The notes beneath the pieces were generated by a model, which was not told the origin of the DNA, searched no databases, and was given only the letters and a program-made list of their open reading frames with translations. A stretch of DNA of 64,000 nucleotides from Ignelater luminosus (Eukaryota > Arthropoda > Insecta > Coleoptera > Elateridae). Within the stretch, counting starts at the first letter, position 1; each line of letters starts with the position of its first letter. Location of the stretch: positions 1 to 64,000 of the forward strand of contig VTPC01090889.1 in the NCBI GenBank assembly GCA_011009095.1, written 5' to 3'. Below, piece after piece: positions 1 through 12,540 of this stretch. The position numbers and the translations under genes are program-made.

Positions 1-3000
1 TTTTACTTTTGCAACTTTCTAGTAGTTATTTATAGTCTACAGTTTGGCGGTTTTCCATCTTAGGAAATTGCAAAAATAAAGAGGTTGTAGCTTTTGTAGG
101 GATGAAACAAAGCCACATATTACGGCGGGTTTGCATTCCGGTTGCAAACCATAGACATCTTAAGGTATCAACTTTGCGAGAATGTCTGGTGCAATTGTTT
201 CGGGGTATTTTCCCCTTGTAATATCCGGACATTGTGATTAGAAGATAAATTTGTACATACATTTGTGAGGCAACAAAATCACAGAAAGGCCTGTCTACAC
301 ATCGTGTGTCCATTCAACTGAAGTGTCTTTTGAGTATGTCTTAAAATTGACAGCACTCGGCCTTGCAACTTAAAGTAAGTATTGATATTGCGAGACGCAC
401 TTGCATCCTTGCAAAGACGATAAGCACATTTATGCAACAGAGCTAAACTGGAAATACTCAAACGTATTAGGTAACTAGTAACTATTCAGTTAAATACACC
501 TTGCAAACTAAGCCTTATACTACTATTCAGCTTATAAATACAAGTTCAGTTATGACACCGGTAACGTGTATTTGTGATATGATGCTAGAGATTGCGAAAA
601 CTTGCAAACCATAGTAGTGAACACATAAAGACATCTATAAGTAGATTTTTTTAAGTACTTGCAGATACTTAGATATCTGCAAAATGGAAATGAAAAAATA
701 GAAAATAAAATATTATCCTTATTTGGTGTACGAACTATTACGACGGTAAGATGTGTATTATGACTATGATACATTGTTGAGAGAAATTCGATTTCATTTA
801 CAGTTTCCACTTTGTTATTTCTTATTCCCAAAATGACTCAGTATTTGTTATCTATTCTGAAGTTAAGTATCGGTAGTAAATCAGGATTGGTTGAATTGAA
901 ATTAATCGCCAATTAGAAACCTATCACAGACATGGCATCGTCTGGCAACGTAAACTGCAAAAGTTTGTTGTGACGCTGAGAGAATGGATATAAGGATGCT
1001 GCTTTAAAAGCTACCAAGCTTTCTACCTATTGATACTTGATCATGTTCTGATCCATAGGCGTCCACCAATAGAGGTTACGATTGAATTTTTTAGGTTTTG
1101 CCACAAAATGATTTATATCCAACTGTAAAAACTTTTTTGAATCATTATAAGTTTCCTCTATAAAAGTTTTCCGATAAATAAAAAGAACACCAGTTTCGCA
1201 AAGTCGTAATAAATGTCAAATATTCACTCATCGTCGTGATATTCAAATATGCTTCAGAAGAGGTCGCCTAAAGAAATGGGTACGGATCATCTTCAATTGT
1301 TTTTCTTCGTCAGGGCATTCCGGAAAATCGAATTTTGAATCTTTCAAGTATCATAGACTGCCAGAATCGTAGTCTTTTGCAAAGTCTGTTACATCATTTA
1401 GATACATTGAAGTATTAGCTATACAATTAGAAATAAGGTTCTCGTGTCTGTATCCCAAAAATGATCAACTCGATTGTCAAATTTGGAAAAAACCACAAAC
1501 TCAAATGTTTTCAGACAATTCAAGGTAGCGTGGTAAAACAGGGTCTACTAATAACATTTAATCTATGATAGCTTGCTGTTTGATTGTTTAATTATTGGCA
1601 AATCATAACCAGTGGGCAGTCGCATATGTATTTAGTTTAGTAAGTCTGCTGCTCTTCACTTAAACTTAAACTTAAATTCTTAACACTCCTATATGGTAAT
1701 CAGCGGTAGATAACTCTTGCCAGTTGTCACTCGTAGCGGCTTAGGTTATGTTAAAGTAGTCAAAGAATCAGTTTTTAATAAAGTATAACAGATATATTTA
1801 TATTTTCTAATCTCATATTTGTCGATTTGCAGACGAAGTTAAACGCACTGGCAACTACGAAAATGAAAGTGTGAGAAATTTATTTTGATATAGCTGGTGT
1901 CATTGTATATTAAATTTCAAAAAACCAGAAAAGGGTGAAATATCGTTCATGCCTCTTAGTAACTCATTTGGTAGCTTTACTTCTAGCAAAAGAAACTCTA
2001 GTCTCAATTCGATTTACCCTTTGGGAAAAGAACTGTAAAATTTCATTTGTTTGGTAATTTTCGTTTTTAGTGAAAAAAGTGAAAGTTTGATTTTTATTCC
2101 TTGGAAATAAGACTTGAACTACAAAGAAAAAGAATATTGCGGCGCTGGGTCTGGTTTGGTAGGTTTTCATTAACCGTTTCTTACAAAGAAGTTCTCTTTT
2201 GATCCCACTTTCTCTTTTTCAGGTCTGGAATTTCGGTTATTTGATACTCCGACAAAGCTCTTATTCGGGAGATTTATAATGTATTATGAGATCTATAATT
2301 TCACGAAGTTGTCATTTTCCGAATTCATGTGAGACTTGATATTTGATGTAATAAAGTAAAAAAGGAACACCATAGGAAATGAAAAAATAGTCAGTTTTAG
2401 TCAAGTACATGGACAACTCATTACGTATTATTAGATAAAATTTAAGAAAATACCAAATTAAGAAGCTGCATTCTTGTTAGATGTCAGATTAAGTAAAAGA
2501 AGAAGAAGAAATGTCAAATGCTCTCCAGCTTTAGGTATTCAAATGCCGAAGAAATATCCTAACGAAATATGTACCTTCAAAGTAAAAAAAAATCATGATC
2601 TAGATTTACAAGAAACTTTGCTAACCTAATAAGTAATAAGACAAACCCTTGATATTCTAATGAATGACTAATGTTCAACACAAATTATGAAGAAAACTGT
2701 GAGTTTATGAGTTTTATTAAAATTATAGTTCAGAACATTTGAAAATAATAAACAACGAAACGATAACCAACTTTAAAATCCATTTTGTGCAAAGGATTTG
2801 GTTGCAGATTCTTTTATTAGTTTAAAAGCTCTTCAAACAGTTGCCTACTCTAGCATTGTTTAATTATTGATATTTTTTAATGTCTAAAACACATTTATAT
2901 ATAACAAGATTTTAGTTAGCTGTAGAAAAAACGCATATAAAATTTTTATATCTTTAGACTGCAGCATAAACCAAACTAAAATAAAGTTTTCCAATCTAAA

Positions 3001-6000
3001 CTTTCCTTCCCACAAGCAAAACTTTTCTTTCTTGTATACTGTGTAAGAACATTAAAATCTTTCTCCAGTAGTAAACTTCTAAAAGTTTTTACCACAAAAA
3101 AATCAAATCTAGAACTCGAATATTCTCGCATTTTCAGTTTTATATTTCGTCGACGTCGCGTATTCGCTGACTGCCGCTTCTGAAAATCAAGATACTATAC
3201 AATCTTCCTCTCTTTATATAAAACAAAGGATCTTTGAATTTCTCATACGTTTTTATCTAGAAAGGACTCATCCGGGCGGATATAATATTAGTAAAAGAAC
3301 AATCTTCCTGCACTCTGGTAATGACTTTTCAGAGAAAAGAGAGTCAAGGTTGAGGTTGCTAAAACTTTAAATTATGAGAGTATTAAAATAGATGTATTTA
3401 AAAGATAATGAAAGTGCCAGAAGCAGAGATTTATATGGAAATGAAAAGCGTGTGTACAAGTTATCAGATTGTAGTGTATGTTCGAGAGCAAAGCAAATAG
3501 TTCGCCTTAGAAATGATATAATATGAGATAAGGTTAGAGTATTTTGCTCAAAATTGTGTTTACCTTTTTCTAGAAAGGTTTTGCGGTTTGTGTTATTTTT
3601 CAATTTAAAACACTAGACAAAAAACAAGTCACTATCGTTTAAGTTACATACTTAAAGTTTTTCTATTTTTCTCATCTAATTATTTTGTAAAATTAAGGCA
3701 TCTGACAGTCAGATGATAATAATTTTTGTGGAATTTACAGCATTTATGAGGCTTTCGTATGGCATGATTGCAAGTAAAGTCAGTTAACCGAAGGCGCCTT
3801 GCAATATTAATCTTTTTTTGGTGGAAATCAAAATACAGCTAAGCAATAAAAGTTCTAACAGAGAAGAGAGGAATATTAAAAGTACAGAGCTGTGTTTTTT
3901 ATTCTGGTCGTAGCGGTCTCATTATTCAGTAAGTAATTTAATTACCGCGTGCGGCATGTCTACAATTTATTTCTTTTTATTTATTGCTTCTATAAGTTTA
4001 ACAATACTCGAATGGAATGTGTCCCAGTTAAACGTAGAGTAGTAATACTAGTTGTGGAGAGATTAAAGTGTAGCAAGCGCAGGCCCTCTGTAATGGCATT
4101 TAGATGTTTCTGACGCTCGATACCACAAAAAAATTCTCTTGTAAGATGCGTCGTTTTTGAGTAAAACAGACTTTAGAAAGTCTTTACAGTAATCATTTCT
4201 TTTCACGTTCAACTTCTTTATAATTAGACTTATTCTGCGTTTACAGTTTATTTCGTTAAATGTATAAAAACTTAGTATGAATAAGGCAAACGCTTATTGT
4301 TTCGATTGCATGCAATATAGGGGCATAAACTAAATAATCACTTTTTGGCCACTCATTACTTTGGTGATTTTAACGACAGATTCTTGTAGTTCTTTATTTT
4401 TTACAAAGTTTGTCTAGAATGTACCTTGTTTCTAATTTATCAAAAATTGCTTTCTGGGGCTATAACCAAAACCATGAACAACTCGTGAACCAATATACTT
4501 TCTATCATGTTTATGTGGCTAGACTTCTAAAAGCATTTTTGCTGTAGGTTCGGAATCATCTAAGTAAGTATGCCTGACGATTCAATACCAAAAGGTTCGT
4601 ACTTTTCTAGACAATAGCAAACATGACTTTAAAAAAATAAAGTTCTGGTGAAAATATGTCCTTTCCTTCTTTCTCTCTCTAAGGCGTTTATTTTTGTACC
4701 ATGCAATGTAATACAACGTAAGCAAAGTAGAGATTTTCGAGCAATGTGGTTGAACGTTATTATTGGTTATGACGTTTTAAGTTCCCATTTAGAAAGTCCT
4801 GAGTTCCATTCGCTGCCCTGTCTGTTTTTCCGTTTCTGTAATTTACTCATTCTTGACCAAGGAGAAGCGTTTGAGCTGCTAAGGAATTCATGTTCTAATT
4901 GAAGAATGAACACGTTCACTTCCTTTTCAAAACAACCCCGAATCAAAGATATGCTACAAAACAATAATTGTGCCAAAATAGCCTTACAAGATACCGTCAA
5001 CAAAAGTAAGAATTTGTATTTTATCGTTTCGTTACTAAATTAAGTGATGTGATCAATCTCAAGCTACCATAAACAAAACCTAGTTTAAACTGAGAGGGGT
5101 ACATAATTACTTGCCTTTTTTATGCGCTGCGTCCATAAACGCTTTGTTAACACAAATACTCATTTTCAAAAAGTTTCTGCAAATCTATGTTTCTTGTAAC
5201 CGATAAAAACTATAGATTACTTACAATAGTCTAGAGTCTTTTTACTAATGTCACCAGACAATTTGGGTGTGCTATATAGCTGGTTAATAACATCTAGAAG
5301 TGTGCAGCTATTTAAGTTAGTTACCGAATGATTTAAAACGTCATGAAAATCAAAGCTGACTGTTTAGGACCTATGACGAATAATCTAGATGGCCACGTTT
5401 GAACAGAAGTCTGTTTTCTGCTGAGATTAAACCCACAATAAAGTTTCAAGTATCGGAGAATAAAGCTCTATACCAGTTGAAGTGAGATCAGATAGCAGAA
5501 AACATGAGTCACTATTTACTGTTGTGATGATCTTGATGATAGCAAGTACTGTTGGCGTGATCACATTACAAATCTCAGTTTTTCCAAAATCAGTCAGTTT
5601 CAATCTGACTTACAGTTAGATGGTACTAAACTCTTATTTTGTCAAAGCACGGGAAGACCAAAGACTAGTTTTGGTTGATTCATTTGACTTGCTGGGTAAA
5701 CATACAATGGGTAGTAATTGAAAGAATACGTTTTGGGCCTCTGTTTTAAAGTGGATTCCTTAGGAACGTTTGCAAAAGATCTTTAGTAATTCAATTTGCA
5801 TTATAGTACTTTTGATGTTCTCACAAAAAAGAATACTGCCTGACATGGTTTTCATAACCTTAATAATATTAGGTATCGCGGTTTACTTACTCATGTGTTA
5901 GACGCTTGCTAGAAGCAAAACTGTTCCATCACGTCAGTTTTTTTATTTTATTTAATTTTATTTGAAGAAACTAAAATAGGATATTAATGGAATTGTTTTT

Positions 6001-6130
6001 AGTTATTACTTATAATGTTTAAATTATGCATTTATCTAACATATCCGATTGATAACAAAAACCCTGGTTTATTATCTTAACGCGCAAGAGAGTATTAACA
6101 ATAAAAGTGATAGTATAAAAGAATATCAAA
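1..6130. other. AT-rich intergenic or intronic DNA, no gene recognised
   Basis: Only short open frames without a recognisable family are present. A short AACTTA-type hexamer run lies near 1657-1680, and a CpG cluster (CGTCGACGTCGCG) near 3149-3162 is the only GC-rich spot. If the minus-strand host gene starting at 17332 is long, this stretch could be part of its introns, but no further exon was identified. Confidence 0.4.
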
Positions 6131-6139
6131 ATAAGAGTT

Positions 6140-7260
6140 ATCGTCCTGAGTTTAAAAATTTTGCTTTGTTTGCGGTCAGTATATTCTTAAGTCTGAAGGT
6201 AGAGCTGCAATCGAAAAAGTGAAACGTGCTTATTTACTCTATTTCGATCTTCCTGTAATTCAAGATAAAGAATGGACTCCACAATTACTCTGCATATCAT
6301 GTTATGTAAATCGTATCAAGTGGCTAAATAGTATTAAAAAGCCTGTACCATTTGCTGTGCCAACGATTTGGCGAGAAGAAGTAAATCGTCATGACGATTG
6401 TTATTTTTGTATGACCCAGATTGCAGGGTTTAAAAAAAATAAAAAATAGAATAGAATATCCGAATGTAGCTTGTGTATCACAACCAGTTCCTCATATTCC
6501 CTATACCTTCGCCAACTAGAAGCGAATCTGTTGAGATTTCAAGTGACGATGAAGAGTGTGAATTAGAAAATCAAATATCGAAGTATATACCTCCTATAAG
6601 TTAGTTCATCGAAAGAATCACAATTAATTCAGCAACATGAATTGAATGATCTAATCCGTGATTTATACTATCTGTTAGACAAGCTGCAATTCTTGGGTCT
6701 AGATAATATGAATGGAATTTGTTGTCACCAAATACTAAGATATCTTTGTTGAAAAACAGAAACCAACATTTATCTATACGGAGAGAGGAGAAGAGTCTTT
6801 GTGGATTAATGAACGAACTAGGAATCACTTACCATATAAATGATTGGCGACTAAAATTGATGGATCTATATCCTTCTACGCCGAGAGGTGGGATCTTTAT
6901 TGGGCTACAAACACGGCAACTCATGAAAGACAAGAGTTTTGACGAAAAGCTTAACAGTAAAGAATTAGCTGCGTGGATATTACTAAAGGTTGTTATAGGA
7001 AGCGTTTTAGAAAATCACAGAGCTGACAATTCTAAGATTTTAGTTAATAACTTGTTAAAAAGTTATAAAGAACTGTCGTTGAAAATACACTTTCTGATTC
7101 GCATTATGATTTCTTTTCCTTGAATCTTGGGGCAGTTGATGATAAGCAGGGGGAACGTTTTTATCAAGACATGAAAAAAATAGAAGAACGTTATCAGCAT
7201 CGGTGGGATGCAGCAATGATGGGGATTATACTTATGTTTAATGCAGTAAAATTCGTCCAC
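6140..7260 (+). pseudogene. Broken gene of an unnamed, transposon-like zinc-finger family
   Basis: The translation in shifting frames contains recognisable blocks of a multicopy insect and invertebrate gene family that has no agreed name. First comes a Cys-pair region (FCFVCGQY, then LCISC) followed by the segments RAAIEKVKRAY, YFDLPV, FAVPTIWRE and DDCYFCM at about 6140-6410. Next is an acidic linker near 6530-6600 and a QHELNDLIRDL block near 6630-6670. The C-terminal blocks are GGIFIGLQTRQLMKD, AWILLKVVIGS and DDKQGERFYQDM (6885-7180). The paired Cys motifs suggest zinc binding. The blocks are in the usual order, but the frame is interrupted several times, so this is a relic. Terminal repeats were not found. 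The assignment rests on memory of the family's motif order, and its biochemical function is unknown to me. Confidence 0.6.
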
Positions 7261-7778
7261 CTCCAAATGTATGCCAAGCATAATGTTTTTTGTTCTTTTT
7301 TTGTTTTGTTTCATAAATTAACAAGTTGCGAGTCATTTTCTTAGTTTCTATAAAAAGTTTTTTGAATATTCATTTATGTGTTGTCTTTGATTTTATCATA
7401 ACTAGTCAAAACAAGCAAATGGTACTTACTACAATAACTTTCATTTTGAAACTTGAGTTAGAAATGCACATTGATTGAAGAAGAGCTATTTTTATCAATG
7501 TTGTAAGAAAATTATTTTAAATTGTCAGCGTTAACTTTTAAGTCCCCGACAATGTGTATTTTAGTGGGAAATTAGTTTGGAAGTATCATGTTTAGTGTAA
7601 AGTCGATAGCTTCTGTTAATTTGAACTATTTTTCAGAGATTGCTAAATGTAGAACTTAATTTTATTTGTCAGGACTTTAACCTTTCTGATTCTATACCTA
7701 CTGCCTTTTGTAAAACCTTTTCCAATAAATCCCATGCAATAATTGAATGAATGAGGATGAAAATTAGTTTGATTAATA

Positions 7779-7809
7779 AAGGGTTTTCCAATAAGAGGTG
7801 TTATTTTGA
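7779..7809 (+). repeat. Left terminal inverted repeat of the DD41D element
   Basis: This 31-bp repeat matches the reverse complement of 9053-9083 at every position. Similarity stops abruptly after base 31. It is preceded by the TA target duplication. Confidence 0.93.
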
Positions 7810-7892
7810 ATAGCCCGCTATTTCGGTAGATGTCACTTTTGAAGCTATCATTTTTTGACATTTGACAAGTAGAAACTACGCCATTAATAAAT

Positions 7893-8978
7893 ATGGAACG
7901 ATACACGCTTCAACAACGCATTGAAATTATTAAAATTCACTATAAAAATGGTGAAAATTTGGCAGAGACGGTTCGTAAAACTCGAACATTTTTGGGTCAC
8001 CGTGAAGCACCTTGTCGGACCGCAATACAGAAATTGGTGAAAAAATTCGAGCTCTTGGGACAAGTTAGTGATGTGAAGAATAAAACCCGTGCACGTCGCT
8101 CAAGAACAGCCGAGAATATTGCTGTTGTAGCCGAAAGTGTTAAAGAAAACCCAGGTTTGTCCATTCCTCGTCGTTCTTTGGAATTAGCCATTCCACAAAC
8201 GTCATTACACCGTATTTTGCATAAAGATTTGGGTCTTAAGGCTTATAAAGTCCAGTTAACACAAGAACTCAAGCCGGCCGATCATCAACAACGTCGTGTC
8301 TTTGCTGATTGGGTCGTTGAAATGCATGAAAATGATCCAGAATTCCATCGAAAAATCATCTTGAGTGATGAGGCCCATTTCCACCTCGGTGGCTTCGTCA
8401 ACAAGCAAAATTGTCGGATCTGGGGCTCAGAAAATCCAAGAGTTATTGTTGAAAAGTCTCTCTATCCTCAACGTGTGACTGTTTGGTGCGGTTTATGGTC
8501 CGGCGGAGTCATTGGACCTTACTTTTTCGAAAATGAGGCTGGAGCAACAGTTACGGTGACTGGATTGCGCTATCGAGAGATGATTAACGATTTTTTATGG
8601 CCGGAATTGGATGGTATTGATCTGGACAACGTTTACTTTCAACAAGACGGCGCTACGTGCCACACAAGCAACGAAACCATTGATCTTTTACGGAAAAAGT
8701 TTCCGGACCGTGTTATCTCTCGAAGAGGTGATCACAATTGGCCACCGAGATCTTGTGATTTAACACCTTGCGACTTCTTTCTTTGGGTCCACGTGAAAGA
8801 GAAGGTCTACGCCAACAGCCCAGCGTCGATTCAAGACCTCAAAGATGGAATTCGTGAGGCTATCGAGGACATAGGGCAGCCACTTTGCGATTTGGTTATG
8901 GAAAATTTCATGAAAAGGATATTGTCCTGTAAGCGTGGTCGTGGTGGTCATTTGCCTGATGTTATTTTCCACTATTAA
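7893..8978 (+). CDS. DD41D Tc1/mariner transposase, 361 aa, intact frame
   Basis: This is a cut-and-paste transposase that acts in the nucleus on the element's own terminal repeats. Residues 1-55 form a helix-turn-helix region (YTLQQRIEII through TAIQKLVKKFE). It is followed by a basic linker (about 62-72, RARRSR) and a second helix-turn-helix (88-125, SIPRRSLELAI through LGLKAYKVQLTQ). The catalytic core shows D159 in ILSDEAHF, D252 in FQQDGATCH and D294 in LTPCDFFLW. There are 41 residues between the last two, hence DD41D. All three acidic residues are present, and length is normal for Tc1/mariner. The ATG lies 114 bp inside the element and the stop about 105 bp from its end, so coding sequence fills most of it. 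There is no intron. It may be active, but expression cannot be judged. The overlapping antisense frames are shadows. Confidence 0.93.
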   Translation: MERYTLQQRIEIIKIHYKNGENLAETVRKTRTFLGHREAPCRTAIQKLVKKFELLGQVSDVKNKTRARRSRTAENIAVVAESVKENPGLSIPRRSLELAIPQTSLHRILHKDLGLKAYKVQLTQELKPADHQQRRVFADWVVEMHENDPEFHRKIILSDEAHFHLGGFVNKQNCRIWGSENPRVIVEKSLYPQRVTVWCGLWSGGVIGPYFFENEAGATVTVTGLRYREMINDFLWPELDGIDLDNVYFQQDGATCHTSNETIDLLRKKFPDRVISRRGDHNWPPRSCDLTPCDFFLWVHVKEKVYANSPASIQDLKDGIREAIEDIGQPLCDLVMENFMKRILSCKRGRGGHLPDVIFHY

Positions 8979-9052
8979 CGGCATACCTTCCTCTTTATAA
9001 TGAAATAAACATCCGATCATTTATATTAAAAAATGGCACTTTTCTTTGAATA

Positions 9053-9083
9053 TCAAAATAACACCTCTTATTGGAAAACCCTT
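9053..9083 (-). repeat. Right terminal inverted repeat of the DD41D element
   Basis: Perfect 31-bp inverted partner of 7779-7809, followed by the TA target duplication at 9084-9085. Confidence 0.93.
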
Positions 9084-9085
9084 TA

Positions 9086-12000
9086 TACAATGTTTACTCA
9101 CATCCCGCTTCAAACTTTGCCTAAACTATTTAGACTTCTTTGTTTGAAGCTGGAAATATTCAGTTTTGAGTTTGAATTCTTACCAGCTCAATTGAATAAG
9201 TCCCCGTAAGATAGATGAGCTTAGTAGACGATCAATTTTGTAACACGTTTTTGTTTTTGGAGAAAGCCAACTTTTTGATTTGATTGGCACACAGGTTACA
9301 TATTTACTTCTTAACGCTAAGATCACAAAGTTCGATAGAGATAATACAGTAGCATGCCTTCTGTTCGAATAAGAAATTAAGATTGCAGGTTTTGCGTCAA
9401 TACTATATGTTCAAAACAGCTCGAGGATTCCTATAAGTCAGAACTATTCGAACTATTTTCAGTTGGAGTAAAAGAAAGCTAAAAATAATATTGAAAGTCA
9501 GAGATAAAGTAGCTGAATTTAAATAATATTTTAAAAGCGAGAAATATTAATTTTAGTTTCTGCAAACACTATAATACCCCTAATTAACATAGGAATTGTT
9601 ATCGTCCAAAGAAAGTAAAATTAAAGTTTACAAGAGGCAGTACAAAAATGTATTATCATTTGCCTTTTTAACTGCAACAAAAGCATCTTTTCAACCCAAC
9701 TACACAGTTGGATAATTAAACAGAATTTAAAAACGAGAATGTTTTAAAAAGTTTTTCGCCCTTTCTAAGCTTTACTCCCACACGACTCCCACGCACAGAC
9801 GAAAGCCTTTATCGCACGCCCTTTTGTACAAATTGTGTAAACGCAAGCATTATATAACGCAATGGTTTGTACTACATAATCTGTTTAATAGTAATTAGAA
9901 ACTCCTACGTCAGAGATTTTCTTCCTTATCTATTTCTATACGTGCATACTTATTGTCATAATATATAAAATGGTGTAATAAACCAAAGAACTCTTAAAAA
10001 TATAAACCGAAGTGTTAATTTAGTATGCATGGACTTTTTTAATTACACTGAAATATTTGTCATGAGTTCTAAGCAGAAACCAAATGTTTAAATAAAAATA
10101 TTAACATTGTTATTAATTTAATCTAAATAAAATTACGAGATTTCCGTAGTGTTAAAGAATTTTGCGTCAAAACAACATTTACTTTAAAAATTCAGAAAGA
10201 GGATTTAAGTAATTTAGAGAGAAACGGTAGTTCTTGATATCTCATTGTGCGTTTATTTATTTCTTAAAAATTATCTAAAATAACAAAAAATCCGTTGATA
10301 AAACAGACTTATTGTTACAAGTGCTATAAGTGTTTGTATTATGTTTTTGGAGACAGATTTAACAAGTACCAGCGTTTTTATCTAATTAAAATATAATGTT
10401 GCACAATGCATTTACTTAATGATTGTTTATTACATTTTAACAATAATTAAGTTAATGGAAAAGCTTTTCAAATATAAATTAGTAAATATTAAAATGTTTA
10501 CTTAAAATTGACAATAAGAGTAAGGCTGTTGAATATTTACAATCGAAGTTTTATTCTTTTCTCTTAATATTAGTTGAAAAAGTCTTGGTTACTTCAATAT
10601 CCTACAATTTGGAAGGAACATGTCATAATCCATAAAAAAGAATAATCAATTGGACATTATGTATCGGAGCACAGCTGCGGTATCTTTTTTTATTTCTGTT
10701 TGGTTATTTCTTCTAAGCATCTTTAAGTGTCTTGGTTTACTTACAAATTTAATATTTTTAAAGAATCATTGCAGAAATGTTTGTTGCAAAAACCTGCTTG
10801 GAAATTGTTTCAGTCTGCCGGTTTACCCCAAAATGCTGAAATCATATTCATAAGCAATTTTTTGCTCTTCTTCAGGTTAAGACAAGAGAAGATTTCTACA
10901 AGTTATGTATTAACTGATTATTTTTCCTCAACTTTTTAATCTACAGTAAACTATCTATGGAAAGAAATAATTATTTCACGTATTGTTTATGTTTTTTACC
11001 ATCTATTTTTATATTTTCTTCCACGTGAAATCTCACTGATCTGCTATCTTTATAAATTATCCATTTTATAATTAATTAAACTGATAAACATTTATTATTA
11101 ATTGTTTCAACCAAAATAGACTATAATTACATGAAGATTAACTTATCACCTGACATTTAAATTCACTTAGAAGTGTTTAATTAATAATTAATTTTAAATT
11201 TGTGGCTAATGAATGATTTCTTTCTGATTCTTACAAAAACGTCAAAACATTCTGGAAGTTTAATTTGTTTTTATAATCTGGAATAAAATAAATACTGCGT
11301 AAATATTTAAACATGAAATTTAACAATAATAATCGATTAATTTAGGTTTGGTACCAGGCTCGGATTTATTCTTAATATAAATAATTTGAATTAAAGCTTG
11401 CAGGTACAGAACCAATAGAACAAGTGTTGTGAGATTATTATTTAACTGTAATACAGGTAAGTCTGTTGTTAGCTACTGAAATGAATTACTTTGATAATGG
11501 CAATGGGAAATTATAAAAAAATATTAATAGAAATAATCCCAGCATTCTTTTAGTTTATTTGAACGATAATCTGGATAACTGTCAGCTTTAAGTAAGTTAA
11601 TTCTAATTTATTATACGTCAACCATAAATAAAATACACTCATAACAGTTAAGATTGTAGCAAATCAATAAATAGAAATTATGAATGTCGTTTCATAAACG
11701 ACCAACACCATAACAACTCTCAACTATAAAATTAATGCAATGCAAAGATACCAAGTTTGACTGACTGACTTCAAATCTAGATATTTTTAAATAGATACCT
11801 ACCTATTCATGAAAAATATGTTGATGCATAGTTTTTTAAAAACGTAGTTAGTAAAAGCAGAATTTGTTATTTTGCAGAAAAAAATACGAGTAGGATCTGA
11901 ACGACAAATGTTGCTTACAAAATCAGTCCGTAAGTTGTATTCGGTCGAGACAATCCAAAAAGAAAATCGCAATAAATTCGTTTTTAAACTAGACTTCATT

Positions 12001-12120
12001 TTTATTTGACATTGTTCTGATATAAATATTGCCTCTAGAGAAATTTTGACGTTAATATTGTTGGTGAAATCAGTCAGCCATTGATGAATTGGCCAAATTA
12101 CAGACATCTAATTGGCCAAT
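9086..12120. other. AT-rich DNA without recognisable gene
   Basis: Very A+T-rich sequence (especially 10000-11700) with only short random-looking frames. A slightly GC-richer patch at about 9770-9850 contains several CpGs, but I see no coding or repeat signature there. Confidence 0.4.
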
Positions 12121-12129
12121 ATAATTCGA

Positions 12130-12540
12130 GTTTGATTGTTTTCGTAAATTTCACAAATTAGGGTATCCACCTACTTTGAGAGTTTCCAATGGCTTTAGAA
12201 AAAAACAAAAAATTCAGAGTGGGCTAAAATAGTAAAATGGATTGAGTACAGTAAAATCAGACCAAAAAACACCCAAACCCGGGAATCTAAAGAAAAACAG
12301 GTTTCAGTGTCCCAATTTGTTCATTACCCTTTTCTCTAAATGTGGTATAAAGTCTCTCAAGGCGGCAAAGGGTCCCGAAAGTGTGTTTTCTCAGTTTTTT
12401 GCAAATATCTCGAAAACTATTCAATTTAGAGCTTACCTTATTTTATAAACAATTAAAGAACGTAGACTTTTCCACAAAAAAGGTCAGATACATTTTTTTG
12501 CTACACTCAATAGTTCAGAAGATAGAGACGTTTCGATTGA
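12130..12540 (+). repeat. Non-coding flank of the FEN1/XPG-like repetitive gene
   Basis: The stretch contains phrases such as CAAATATCTCGAAAACTATTC that I remember from dispersed repeats in insects and other invertebrates. It leads directly into the broken coding region. I read it as the 5' non-coding part of the same repeat. No terminal repeats were identified. Confidence 0.35.

Larger units (their letters stand above)
7779..9083 (+). mobile_element. Whole Tc1/mariner element of DD41D (rosa-like) type
   Basis: A 1,305-bp element is flanked by TA (7777-7778 and 9084-9085), the target duplication of Tc1/mariner elements. Its first 31 bases are a perfect inverted copy of its last 31 (7779-7809 and 9053-9083, starting AAGGGTTTTCCAATAAGAGG). 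It contains one uninterrupted transposase frame. Identical ends and an open frame point to recent insertion and possible activity. Assignment to the rosa-like group is based only on the D-D spacing of 41 residues in the transposase. Confidence 0.93.

Noticed and set aside
26-461. Two overlapping minus-strand frames of 95 and 60 codons
   Set aside because: No recognisable domain, signal peptide or splice context, and composition like the surrounding DNA.
1160-1345. Minus-strand KTIEDDPYPF-like words resembling the DDPRPGRP region of mariner transposases
   Set aside because: Only one weak block, no neighbouring motifs and no terminal repeats; likely chance or too decayed to call.
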